From assembly GCA_963736445.1 (NCBI GenBank), contig CAVTOY010000001.1, positions 1-64,000 of the forward strand: a stretch of 64,000 bases of DNA. Direction: 5' to 3'. Numbering within the stretch: position 1 is the first letter of the stretch; every line of letters starts with the position of its first letter. The notes under the pieces were generated by a model. That model saw nothing but the letters and a program-made list of their open reading frames with translations. It was not told the origin of the DNA and made no database searches. Both the position numbers and the translations under genes were made by a program. Shown piece by piece: positions 36,588-44,710 of this stretch. This DNA is from Thiosocius sp963736445. Lineage in GTDB: Bacteria > Pseudomonadota > Gammaproteobacteria > Chromatiales > Chromatiaceae.

Positions 36588-36751
36588 CGAGTCGCCTCCT
36601 GTTCCAACCGAGCCATGCGCGCGAGTCTCCGCCTGACCTGGCGGGCGCGGCTGCGCAAAATCAGTGGTTCGGCGATCATCAGCAGCGCCGTAACGCCGAA
36701 CGAACCCCAGACGTACAGGGCATAGCCCCCCATATGGAAAAATTCCGCCAC
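36584..36751 (-). CDS. ccmD: Cytochrome c biogenesis protein CcmD
   Basis: 55 residues from GTG 36751, one base after the ccmC stop. AEFFHMGGYALYVWGSFGVT is the typical CcmD N-terminus leading into its single membrane helix; a basic tail follows (RSRARQVRRRLARM). It helps release holo-CcmE from the CcmABC complex. Its TGA overlaps the ccmE ATG. Confidence 0.93.
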   Translation of the reverse strand: MAEFFHMGGYALYVWGSFGVTALLMIAEPLILRSRARQVRRRLARMARLEQEATR

Positions 36752-36752
36752 G

Positions 36753-37502
36753 TCAGCCTTCTCCGCTTGCCAGTTCGCGCACCCAGGTGGCCGAGCGCTC
36801 GCGCTCGAGTATCAGGGTGCGCAGGCGCGACATCGCGACCGCGATCGAATAGGCCCAGAAACCGAGCGTCATGATCAGCATAGCGATCAACATGGTGTCG
36901 TCCATGGTCGACTCCTCATTCAAGCGGATGGTCGACCCCTGGTGGAGGGTATTCCACCATTGTACCGAGTAGTAGATGATCGGGACGTTTACCACACCGA
37001 CCAGCAGCAATATCGCGCTGGCCCGGTCGGCGCGGCGCGGATCGTCGATGGCGGACCGCAGGGCCATGTAGCCGAGATAGAGAAACAGCAGGATGAGCTC
37101 CGACGTAATGCGGGCATCCCAGACCCACCAGGTGCCCCACATCGGTTTGCCCCAGAAGGACCCTGTCCACAGCGACAGAAAAGCAAACATCGCGCCAGTT
37201 GGCGCGAGCGCCTGCGCCATCATCATCGACAGCCGGGTGTTGAATATAAGGCCGAGCGCCGCCCAGCCGGCCATTACCACGTAGATAAACATGGACATCC
37301 AGGATGCGGGGACATGCACGAAGATGATCCGGTAGCCCTCGCCCTGCTTATAGTCGGTGGGAGCGACGAAAAAACTCATGTACAGGCCTACCGCGATCAG
37401 GGCCACAGCGATAGCGGTGGAGACCAAACCGATCTTGTGGGCCAGCGGATAAAAGGTCGCCGGTGAGGAGAATCTGAACCAGTTGGCGAGTCGAGAAGCC
37501 AT
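36753..37502 (-). CDS. ccmC: Heme exporter/transfer protein CcmC
   Basis: 249 residues with six membrane helices. The WWD heme motif is MWGTWWVWDARITSE (about residues 121-135), with conserved histidines in the flanking loops (FVHVPASW, NTLHQGSTI). It loads heme onto CcmE. It is separated from ccmB by 211 bases, an unusual gap for this operon. Confidence 0.95.
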   Translation of the reverse strand: MASRLANWFRFSSPATFYPLAHKIGLVSTAIAVALIAVGLYMSFFVAPTDYKQGEGYRIIFVHVPASWMSMFIYVVMAGWAALGLIFNTRLSMMMAQALAPTGAMFAFLSLWTGSFWGKPMWGTWWVWDARITSELILLFLYLGYMALRSAIDDPRRADRASAILLLVGVVNVPIIYYSVQWWNTLHQGSTIRLNEESTMDDTMLIAMLIMTLGFWAYSIAVAMSRLRTLILERERSATWVRELASGEG

Positions 37503-37713
37503 CGTGCCTTGGGTTACCCTGTCTTGGTCGGCAAACGGTGTGTGTTGAGCCGGCCGGTGCCGACCGTTTAAGCATTCATCCTATCCCGCACTATCCGTCA
37601 TTAAGAGGACCTGGACGACGGGATTTCCGCCCCCGCACTTCATCTCGCGGGGCGCTAGAGACTACCGGACTCACTAGACCGGTGCAAAATGCGTTAGTTC
37701 GCCGATTTGAACC
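37503..37713. other. Gap between ccmB and ccmC
   Basis: 211 bases with no supported gene. A stem GGTCGGCA (37526-37533) / TGCCGACC (37558-37565) lies in the probable ccmC leader. An internal promoter for ccmC-ccmI may lie here; I could not pick out clear -35/-10 elements. Confidence 0.4.
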
Positions 37714-38382
37714 TCAGTCTTCGGCGACGCGCAGCGCAGCGGCGGTAGCCAGCGGCGCAAGCACCATGCTGCCCAGCAGGATCGCGCCAAGCATCATTAA
37801 ATGAGAATGACCACCGAGACCCGAGACCGTGGCCTCGACCGCGCCTGCACCGAAGATCAGCACCGGGATGTAGAGGGGCAGCACCAGCAGCGCCAGCAGC
37901 ACCCCGCCGGAGCGCAGGCCGAGCGTCAGACCCGCACCAATGGCGCCGATAAGGCTCAATGCCGGGGTACCCAGCAGCAGGGAGAGGATCAGGGTCAGCA
38001 GGGCATCGAACGACAGGTCGTACTGCAACCCCAAGATCGGTGATATCAATACCAGCGGCACGCCGCTGACTAGCCAGTGGGCCAAGACCTTGCCGGTGAC
38101 CAGAAGCGCTACCGGCTGCGGTGTGAGCAGCATTTGCTCCAGGGTGCCATCGCGGTGATCGGCGGAAAAAATCTGTTCCAGCGCCAGCATCGATGCCAAC
38201 AGCGCACCGACCCAGACGATCCCCGGTGCGATCAGGCGCAGTGTATCGGGCTCGGGACCGATACCGAGGGGAAACAGGCTGACCACGATCACGAAGAATA
38301 CCAGGGTGGTGAAGATGTCTGAGCGCCGGCGCAGCGCAATCGTCAGATCGCGGCGGACGATCCAATAGAGTGGCTCCATCAT
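37714..38382 (-). CDS. ccmB: Heme exporter permease CcmB
   Basis: 222 residues with six membrane helices. FPLGIGPEPDTLRLIAPGIVWV and LLASMLALEQIFSADHRDG are the family's signature segments. It pairs with the ATPase CcmA, whose gene overlaps it by four bases, and the complex drives release of heme-loaded CcmE. Confidence 0.95.
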   Translation of the reverse strand: MMEPLYWIVRRDLTIALRRRSDIFTTLVFFVIVVSLFPLGIGPEPDTLRLIAPGIVWVGALLASMLALEQIFSADHRDGTLEQMLLTPQPVALLVTGKVLAHWLVSGVPLVLISPILGLQYDLSFDALLTLILSLLLGTPALSLIGAIGAGLTLGLRSGGVLLALLVLPLYIPVLIFGAGAVEATVSGLGGHSHLMMLGAILLGSMVLAPLATAAALRVAED

Positions 38383-39026
38383 GCTCGGTTACCGAGGGTG
38401 ATGCTGCGGGTCTGTTCGCCGATCATCGCCACCGTCTGGTGGGTGGTCACGACCGCCAGTCCTCCACTGTAGATATGGCGGCGGATGACCTCCTGCAGCA
38501 GCTGCACCGCGGCGACATCCAGCGCCGTGAAAGGCTCGTCGAGCACCCACAGGCTCGCTCGGTTGACGAGCAGCCGGGCGAGGGCAACGCGCCTTTTCTG
38601 CCCCTGCGATAGATGCTTGCTCGGCAGGTCCTCGTGCCCCCGCAGCCCGATTTCCCCGAGAACCTCCCAGGCGCGCGATTCGGTCAGTCGAAAACCATCC
38701 AGCACGGCGGCGATGCGCAGATTCTCCACTGCGGTCAGGTCGCCCTTGATCCCATTCAAATGACCCAGGTAGAGCAGATGGCGGGAATATTCCTCACGCA
38801 GGCGACGAATGTTATCCCCGTGCCAGCGGATCTCGCCCGACTCGGGCAGAAGTAGCCCAGCCAGCGCGCGCAGCAGGGTGGTCTTGCCGCTGCCGTTCTC
38901 GCCCTTGAGGTGCAGCAACTCGCCGGCCTTCAGGTCGAAATCGAGATCGCGAAATAGCGTCCGGTCACCGCGCACGCAACTCAGGGCGTCAATCTGCAAG
39001 GCGGGGTCAGTGCTGCCAGTGCTCAT
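38379..39026 (-). CDS. ccmA: Heme exporter ATP-binding protein CcmA
   Basis: 215-residue ABC ATPase: Walker A GENGSGKTTLLRALAGL (about 38-54), signature LSQGQKRRV (about 133-141), Walker B LWVLDEPFTALD. First gene of the ccm operon, overlapping ccmB. It starts 241 bases from a divergent Fnr-like regulator, which could control it. Confidence 0.95.
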   Translation of the reverse strand: MSTGSTDPALQIDALSCVRGDRTLFRDLDFDLKAGELLHLKGENGSGKTTLLRALAGLLLPESGEIRWHGDNIRRLREEYSRHLLYLGHLNGIKGDLTAVENLRIAAVLDGFRLTESRAWEVLGEIGLRGHEDLPSKHLSQGQKRRVALARLLVNRASLWVLDEPFTALDVAAVQLLQEVIRRHIYSGGLAVVTTHQTVAMIGEQTRSITLGNRA

Positions 39027-39267
39027 TCGCGCGGGGTTCTCGATCGCCGGACGGGCGGCAGTCTACACGAAATCCTGGCGCCCCCTGGCGGCACTGCGCC
39101 CGCAATCCCTGAGGGGCGCAGGGAAATTGTTCGGCGTTCCCTGCGTACGCTATCGCGAAGCCGTCGCCTTCGAGACGACGCGCCACGCGGACGGTTGCTT
39201 GCCCGCGCGCATGAACCAGCCTCGCGCGGGCAGACATCGACGGTTACATGCCCGGAGAGACACGGCG

Positions 39268-40014
39268 GTGAAGACCAACAAAATGGCTGAGGTGCGTCCC
39301 GCACCGACCCGATGCGCCGTTTGCCCGGTGCGTGAGAAGGCGTTGTTTCAGGTCATAAACGACGAGTATCTGCACGAAGCCGAGTCACGACGAACGGGTC
39401 AGTACAAGCTCTCCGCGCGCGGCCATCTCTTTGAGGAAGGGGCGCCCGCCACAATGGCCTACACCCTGTTCTCGGGTTGGCTGATGCTCTACCGAAGCGA
39501 TTCCGAAGGTGCTCGACAGGGCCTTCGAGTGGCGCTGCCGGGCGACTTCGTCGGCTATGCTGCACACAACGACGGGCTATATGGTCACGGCGCCATGGCC
39601 ATTACGGATGCCGTGGTGTGTGGTTTTCGGCAGGCCGATCTGCATGCCATGCTCGAACGGGACACCAAAATGGCGCGCCATATCACCGGGATTCAGGCAC
39701 GCTACCTGGCCACCTGCGAGTCGAAAGTACTTAGTCTGGGGCGCAAGTCGGCCGAGCAGCGCATAGCTTATCTGATAGCCGAGCTATTTCATCGCCTCGA
39801 GCCGCGTGCCGAGGGCAACGGGGGGCGGTCCCACAGCATGCCGTTTCCGCTCACCCAGGAGATGCTCGGCGAGCTTACGGGGCTGACCCCTGTTCACACC
39901 AACCGGGTGCTGCGCCGGCTCCGAGCCGACGGTGTCATGGTCTGCGAGCGCCAGCGCGTAGCGATACTCGACCTGCCTCGTCTGCTGCAGATCGGCGAAT
40001 TCCGTGAAAACTAA
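39268..40014 (+). CDS. Crp/Fnr family transcriptional regulator
   Basis: 248 residues from GTG 39268, chosen for GGAGAGA nine bases upstream; ATG 39283 is the alternative. Cyclic-nucleotide-like sensor domain (about 40-155), long dimer helix, C-terminal HTH (about 190-225: TQEMLGELTGLTPVHTNRVL). C16 and C19 and the cysteine in AVVCGF match three of the four Fnr iron-sulfur ligands; the third N-terminal one is missing. Divergent from ccmA and upstream of a cytochrome gene, it probably tunes respiration, perhaps without a normal 4Fe-4S cluster. Confidence 0.9.
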   Translation: MKTNKMAEVRPAPTRCAVCPVREKALFQVINDEYLHEAESRRTGQYKLSARGHLFEEGAPATMAYTLFSGWLMLYRSDSEGARQGLRVALPGDFVGYAAHNDGLYGHGAMAITDAVVCGFRQADLHAMLERDTKMARHITGIQARYLATCESKVLSLGRKSAEQRIAYLIAELFHRLEPRAEGNGGRSHSMPFPLTQEMLGELTGLTPVHTNRVLRRLRADGVMVCERQRVAILDLPRLLQIGEFREN

Positions 40015-40123
40015 GTCATCCGACTCTGCCGAAGGTACCCGGGGCAAACGCAAGTCGTTATAATTCGGTGTCGAACTTGCCGGGACGAAACCGGCGATAA
40101 GTTGAATCCGAGGAGCGACTATC

Positions 40124-40720
40124 GTGTCTGCACACAACGACGCCACCTTTTTGCGCATGTTTCTGCTGGTCTTGGGGGCACTGGTGGTCTTCACTGTGCT
40201 CATCATGATCGCTGCCTCGACCATAACCGGTTCCGTCGAAGAGGCGCGGGGCGACGATCCTAGAATGCGCGCTGCGGTCGCAGAGCGCATCAGACCGATA
40301 GGGGAGGTAAACGTCACCGCGCCGGCTGACGCTGCAGCTAGCGCTGCGCCCGCCGCAGCCAACGCCCCTGCTGCGGTCACCGCGCCGCCTGCGCCGATAT
40401 CTGAAAAGCCCACGGCCACGGCGGTGATGCCGGTTGCCGCACCGGCCAGCCCGCCCAGCGCAGGGGCGCCAGTGGATCTGGCCAAGGGCGAATCGGTTTA
40501 CGGCATGGCGTGTCTCGCCTGCCATGCCACTGGTGCGGCAGGTGCGCCCAAGCTGGGCGACAAGGCGGTCTGGGCGCCCCGTATCGCCCAGGGGATGGAG
40601 GTGCTACATGCCAGCGCAATCAACGGGAAGGGCGCGATGCCGCCGAAAGGGGGGCGCGTCGACCTGCCCGATGCCGACATCCAGGCAGCCGTGGCCTACA
40701 TGGTCAAGGCTTCTGAGTAG
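40124..40720 (+). CDS. Cytochrome c5-type membrane-anchored protein
   Basis: 198 residues, GTG start. N-terminal membrane anchor (about 10-32), a long Ala/Pro-rich linker (about 65-115) and one cytochrome c domain with CLACH (about residues 130-134) and the distal Met in GAMPPKGG, typical of c5. It should carry electrons between periplasmic partners and depends on the neighbouring Ccm system. A TATAAT-like -10 box lies at 40059-40064, without a good -35, suggesting an activator-dependent promoter. Confidence 0.9.
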   Translation: MSAHNDATFLRMFLLVLGALVVFTVLIMIAASTITGSVEEARGDDPRMRAAVAERIRPIGEVNVTAPADAAASAAPAAANAPAAVTAPPAPISEKPTATAVMPVAAPASPPSAGAPVDLAKGESVYGMACLACHATGAAGAPKLGDKAVWAPRIAQGMEVLHASAINGKGAMPPKGGRVDLPDADIQAAVAYMVKASE

Positions 40721-40799
40721 CGTGACGAGGGTGGGGATTCTTTAGGCTGCGCCACGCAGAAATGGCGAAGGGCGGCCTGGGGGTGTGCATGACGTATCG

Positions 40800-42806
40800 T
40801 CATTCGTCCAGCATGGCCTTTAAACCCGCCAGATGCGCCTTCCCCCGAGCCTGTTTCTCCTCCGTCGACAGCGTCACGCCGCGCCCCTCCCAGTTCAGAT
40901 CCTCGGCCGGCAGCTCGGGCAAGAAGCGGCTGGGTTCGCAGCGCGCCATCTCCCCGCCGCGCCGGCGGCGCTCGGCGCAGGTCATGACCAGAGTCCGCTG
41001 CGCCCGCGTCAGGCCGACGTAGGCGAGGCGCCGCTCCTCGGCGATATTGTCCTCTTCGATGCTGCTTCGGTGTGGCAGCAGTTCCTCCTCCATGCCGACC
41101 AGGAAGACGTGCGGAAACTCCAGGCCCTTGGCGGCGTGCAGGGTCATCAGGACTGCACGATCGCCGCCCGCGTCCTCATCCTGGCGTTCCAGGATATCCA
41201 TCAGGGCGAGGCGATTGAGCATCTGTGCCAGCGACTCGGCGCCGTTCTCGTCGTCCTGCAGCCGGTCGAGCCAGGCAATGAGGTCTTCGACGTTCTCCCA
41301 GCGGCGCTCGCTGGCAGCATCGCTCGTGCTTGTCCGATCGAGCCAATCACGGTAATCGAGGTTATTGAGCAGTCTGCGGACGGTGCCTACTGCGGTATCT
41401 TCGACACTCGCTTTGAGTAGCCCCGCGAGCCATTCGGCGAACTCTCGCAGCTTGGCGAGTGGGCGTGGCTGCAGGCGCTCGGCCAGCCCCAGCTCGTCGA
41501 TCGCGTGCAGCAGCGAACATCGGCGTTCACCTGCGTACAGCGCGAGTCTCTCCAGTGTGGTGGTCCCGATCTCGCGGCGTGGCGCATTGATAATGCGTAG
41601 GAAGGCCCGGTCGTCGTCCGGATTGGCCAGCAGACGCAGGTAGGCGATTACGTCCTTGACCTCAGTGCGCGAAAAGAACGAGGTCCCGCCGCTGAGGAAG
41701 TAGGGAATATTCTGCTGCCGCAACGCCTTTTCGAAAGGCCGTGCCTGATGATTCCCGCGGTACAGGATGGCGAAACTGCTGAACGGCGCGCTGCTCTGGA
41801 AACGTTGCCTAAGGATCTCGCTGATCACTCGCTCCGCCTCGTCCTCCTCGTCCCGGCAGGTGATCACGCGCAGCGGATCACCCGGGCCTAGTTCGCTCCA
41901 CAGGCGTTTCTCGAACACATGATCATTGTTGGCGATCAGGGTGTTGGCGGCATGCAGGATGCGCCCGGTCGAACGATAGTTCTGCTCGAGCTTGATCAGG
42001 TGCAGGTGCGGCAGGTCTTCGCGCAGTCGGGCGAGGTTTTCCGGCCGCGCGCCGCGCCAGGCGTAGATAGACTGATCATCGTCACCGACCACCGTCAGCG
42101 CCCCACGCACGCCGACCAGGAGTCGGACCAGTTCGTACTGCGCGCCGTTGGTATCCTGGTATTCGTCCACCAGCAGATAGTGGATGCGATTCTGCCAACG
42201 CTCGCGCAGCTGGACGTCACCACGCAGCAGAGTCACCGGCAGCATGATGAGGTCATCGAAATCGACCGCGTTATAGGCGCGCAGCGCGCGCTGATAGGCG
42301 TTGTACAGCGCCGCGCAGAATGCCTCGCTATCGTCCGTGGCCTGGACCAGCGCGGTCGCGGGATCGATCAGGTCGTTCTTCCATGCCGAGATCTGCCGCC
42401 GCGCGCGCTGCAGCGCGTCTTTGTCGGCCTCATTCTTTTTCGACAGCTCGCGCAGCACCTGTTCGACATCTTGCTCGTCGAAGATGCTGAAGCCCTCGCG
42501 CAGGCCGGCGGCCTCGCGTTCGCGGCGCAGCATGTTCAGGCCGAGCGTGTGAAAGGTCGAGATGGTCAGGCCGCGGCCGGCTTCTCGCCCTAGGAGCCTG
42601 CTGACTCGGCCTTTCATCTCGCGCGCTGCCTTGTTGGTAAAGGTAACGGCAGTGATATGGCGCGCCGGCATCCCTGCCTGGTCGATCAGATACGCGATCT
42701 TGGCGGTGATCACCCGCGTCTTGCCGGAACCCGCACCGGCCAGCACCAACAAGGGACCGTCAAGGTAGCGTACCGCCTCGCTTTGGCGCGGATTGAGGTC
42801 GCTCAT
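40800..42806 (-). CDS. rep: ATP-dependent DNA helicase Rep
   Basis: 668-residue UvrD/Rep superfamily 1 helicase. Motif I AGAGSGKT (about 22-29), Ia TFTNKAAREMKGR, II DEYQDTN, III VGDDDQSIYAWRGA, IV LEQNYRS, V TLHAAKGLEFPHVFLVG and VI EERRLAYVGLTRAQ are all present. Length and the motif III context fit Rep better than UvrD (about 720). It moves 3' to 5' and clears proteins ahead of replication forks. Confidence 0.95.
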   Translation of the reverse strand: MSDLNPRQSEAVRYLDGPLLVLAGAGSGKTRVITAKIAYLIDQAGMPARHITAVTFTNKAAREMKGRVSRLLGREAGRGLTISTFHTLGLNMLRREREAAGLREGFSIFDEQDVEQVLRELSKKNEADKDALQRARRQISAWKNDLIDPATALVQATDDSEAFCAALYNAYQRALRAYNAVDFDDLIMLPVTLLRGDVQLRERWQNRIHYLLVDEYQDTNGAQYELVRLLVGVRGALTVVGDDDQSIYAWRGARPENLARLREDLPHLHLIKLEQNYRSTGRILHAANTLIANNDHVFEKRLWSELGPGDPLRVITCRDEEDEAERVISEILRQRFQSSAPFSSFAILYRGNHQARPFEKALRQQNIPYFLSGGTSFFSRTEVKDVIAYLRLLANPDDDRAFLRIINAPRREIGTTTLERLALYAGERRCSLLHAIDELGLAERLQPRPLAKLREFAEWLAGLLKASVEDTAVGTVRRLLNNLDYRDWLDRTSTSDAASERRWENVEDLIAWLDRLQDDENGAESLAQMLNRLALMDILERQDEDAGGDRAVLMTLHAAKGLEFPHVFLVGMEEELLPHRSSIEEDNIAEERRLAYVGLTRAQRTLVMTCAERRRRGGEMARCEPSRFLPELPAEDLNWEGRGVTLSTEEKQARGKAHLAGLKAMLDE

Positions 42807-42932
42807 GGCGCCGTGTGCCGTCCGGCGGAACTCGAACGGCGGCTGGAATCGTACATCATTCGGCTGGGCACTTAAGGTTCAGCGCCTCACTCGGCAGGCG
42901 CTTCTACATCTCGTTAGAGGGGAACTAATCTG

Positions 42933-43805
42933 CTAGACGCCTTCGCCGAACAGCTTTCGCTTGAGTCGATAGAGCGCCGAAATATCTTCGTCACCGTGGC
43001 CGCCGTTCATGAGGCGCTCGTAATGCACTAGCGTCATCTCGACCATCGGCAGCTGGGTGTGGTCGGCAGCCAGCATCGCCTGACAGATCTTGAGGTCCTT
43101 GTGGTGCAGCGCCACTCGAAACCCCGGCGTGAAGCTGTCCTGCGTCATGCTGCGGCCGCGGTGTTCGACGAACCAGTTGCCGGCGGCACCGCTGCTGACT
43201 ACGTCGACCGCCTTGTCCATGTCGAGTCCCTGATGCTGACCGAACGCGAGTGCCTCGGTCACTGCCTGATTGATGCCGGCGCACATGATCTGATTGACGG
43301 CCTTGGTCGCCTGGCCGCTGCCGACCGCTCCCATATGCACGACCTTGCGGCTGATGCTCTGCAGGATCGGCATGACTTGCTCCAGTACGCTCAGGTCGCC
43401 GCCTACCATCATTACCATGCTGGCCTTTTCCGCACCCTCCTTGCCACCCGATACCGGCGCGTCGAGGAAATGGATGCCATGTGCCGCGAGGCGCGCCGAG
43501 ATCTCACGGGCGGTCTCGATGCTGACCGTCGAGGTGTCCAGCACGACGCTGCCAGCGGTCATCACCCGGGCCAGGCGATCGACTACCTCGCGCAGGTCGC
43601 TGTCGGCCGATACTGAGGTAATGACCAGGTCTGACTGACCCGCTGCGGCCTCCAGCGAGTCCGCGATCGCGAAGCCATGCGCGGCGGCGGCCGCTTGGGC
43701 GCGCTCGGGCGAGCGGTTCCAGGCAAGTTTCAGATGCCCGGCACGGAACAGATTGCCGGCCATGCCGGCGCCCATGGCGCCGAGGCCGATGACGGTGGCC
43801 TTCAT
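42933..43805 (-). CDS. 3-hydroxyisobutyrate dehydrogenase family oxidoreductase
   Basis: 290 residues from ATG 43805, where the NAD loop begins (IGLGAMGAGMAGNL). DAPVSGGKEGA is the substrate-binding signature and GSGQATKAVNQ carries the catalytic lysine. The longer frame upstream is not protein-like. Members reduce tartronate semialdehyde (GarR), 3-hydroxyisobutyrate or related beta-hydroxyacids. The gene stands alone, so the substrate is open. Confidence 0.9.
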   Translation of the reverse strand: MKATVIGLGAMGAGMAGNLFRAGHLKLAWNRSPERAQAAAAAHGFAIADSLEAAAGQSDLVITSVSADSDLREVVDRLARVMTAGSVVLDTSTVSIETAREISARLAAHGIHFLDAPVSGGKEGAEKASMVMMVGGDLSVLEQVMPILQSISRKVVHMGAVGSGQATKAVNQIMCAGINQAVTEALAFGQHQGLDMDKAVDVVSSGAAGNWFVEHRGRSMTQDSFTPGFRVALHHKDLKICQAMLAADHTQLPMVEMTLVHYERLMNGGHGDEDISALYRLKRKLFGEGV

Positions 43806-44115
43806 TTGTGTGCTCTCGCGAAAAGATGGAATGGCCGGGGCGTCCCCGACAAGTGCCGTCATCCTACTGGTGGATGTGGGCGCGGCCAAGTCACAATTGA
43901 TCGGCTGCGGTCTGATCGCCCATGGCGGCATACCGCCGACGAATCGGGCGAGGCCGGTGTGGCATAGTGTATCTTTGGCGCAATTTTGCCGATGGTATGA
44001 ATCAGGTGCCTTTGCGTGCCGGTCTGTAAAGCGGTGACGGTCGTCGGTTTTCTTAGCATCGCACTGTGCCAGACTAGTAAGAATAGGAGTAGCTAGCCCG
44101 GTAGGGAGGGGAATC
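43806..44115. other. Divergent intergenic region
   Basis: 310 bases between the beta-hydroxyacid dehydrogenase gene and the DUF2782 gene. Open frames here have no start signals or protein-like patterns. It must hold two divergent promoters, but none stands out. Confidence 0.5.
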
Positions 44116-44466
44116 ATGGCGGCGATGAAGAAAACAGGAGCAAGGAGGGGTTGGCCCAGCGCGCTGGCTCTGCTGGTCGCCACTGGCGTCCCGTTCGCGG
44201 ACGACAGGCAGCCTATCGAGGCACCGGCGCCTCCGCCGCAGCTGCAGTCCGGTGAGCCCTTGGAGCCCGAGGTCACCATCCGCCGAACGCCCCGCGAGAC
44301 CGTCTATGAGTATCGAGTCAATGGGCAGCTGTATCTGGTGCGGGTGCAACCACGAATCGGCCCACCGTACCATTTCATAGATACCAATGGTGATGGCGAA
44401 CTCGATTATCGGCCAGGAGAGCCAGTACGCAACAACATCAACCAATGGATACTGTTCCGTTGGTGA
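44116..44466 (+). CDS. DUF2782 protein
   Basis: 116 residues. Signal-like segment (about 12-28), proline-rich linker, then the DUF2782 core: EVTIRRTPRETVYEYRVNGQLYLVRVQP and PPYHFIDTNGDGELDYR, ending in INQWILFRW. The ribosome-binding site GGGAGGGG supports this start. It is probably a small periplasmic protein found across Gammaproteobacteria, often upstream of polA; here a tiny membrane protein and convergent gor follow. Function unknown. Confidence 0.9.
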   Translation: MAAMKKTGARRGWPSALALLVATGVPFADDRQPIEAPAPPPQLQSGEPLEPEVTIRRTPRETVYEYRVNGQLYLVRVQPRIGPPYHFIDTNGDGELDYRPGEPVRNNINQWILFRW

Positions 44467-44506
44467 CGGATCCAACCCGGTATTGTGAATCAAGCGAGGG
44501 CGAGTA

Positions 44507-44665
44507 GTGGAGTACGGCGTCTTCAAGCCCCTGCACGGTCTGCTGTTCTTCGGCGCCGTATTCGCGCTCGGCATCTGGCAGCTTATTGACCTGAAAAGAG
44601 ACACCAAGCCGAAAAAGCAAGACAGGGATCACGCCGATCGAACGGACTCCGACACCGGACCCTGA
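44507..44665 (+). CDS. Small single-helix membrane protein
   Basis: 52 residues from GTG 44507, with GCGAGGG upstream. One membrane helix (about 10-27: HGLLFFGAVFALGIWQL) followed by a strongly charged tail (KRDTKPKKQDRDHADR). It lies 40 bases after the DUF2782 gene on the same strand and probably shares its transcript. No family known to me. Confidence 0.65.
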   Translation: MEYGVFKPLHGLLFFGAVFALGIWQLIDLKRDTKPKKQDRDHADRTDSDTGP

Positions 44666-44668
44666 TCC

Positions 44669-44698
44669 GCGGCGCCGGTGCAAACGCACTGGCGCCGC
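44669..44698. terminator. Long hairpin between convergent genes
   Basis: GCGGCGCCGGTGC-AAAC-GCACTGGCGCCGC: a 13-bp stem (one G-T pair) with a 4-base loop, 3 bases after the small membrane protein and 12 before the gor stop. It lacks a T-run but is well placed as a two-way terminator. Confidence 0.6.
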
Positions 44699-44710
44699 GC
44701 GAAGTTGCAA

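Noticed and set aside
38809..39267. Extension of the Fnr-like regulator into ccmA
   Set aside because: Runs opposite ccmA and has no sensor-domain pattern; GTG 39268 with a ribosome-binding site is the better start.
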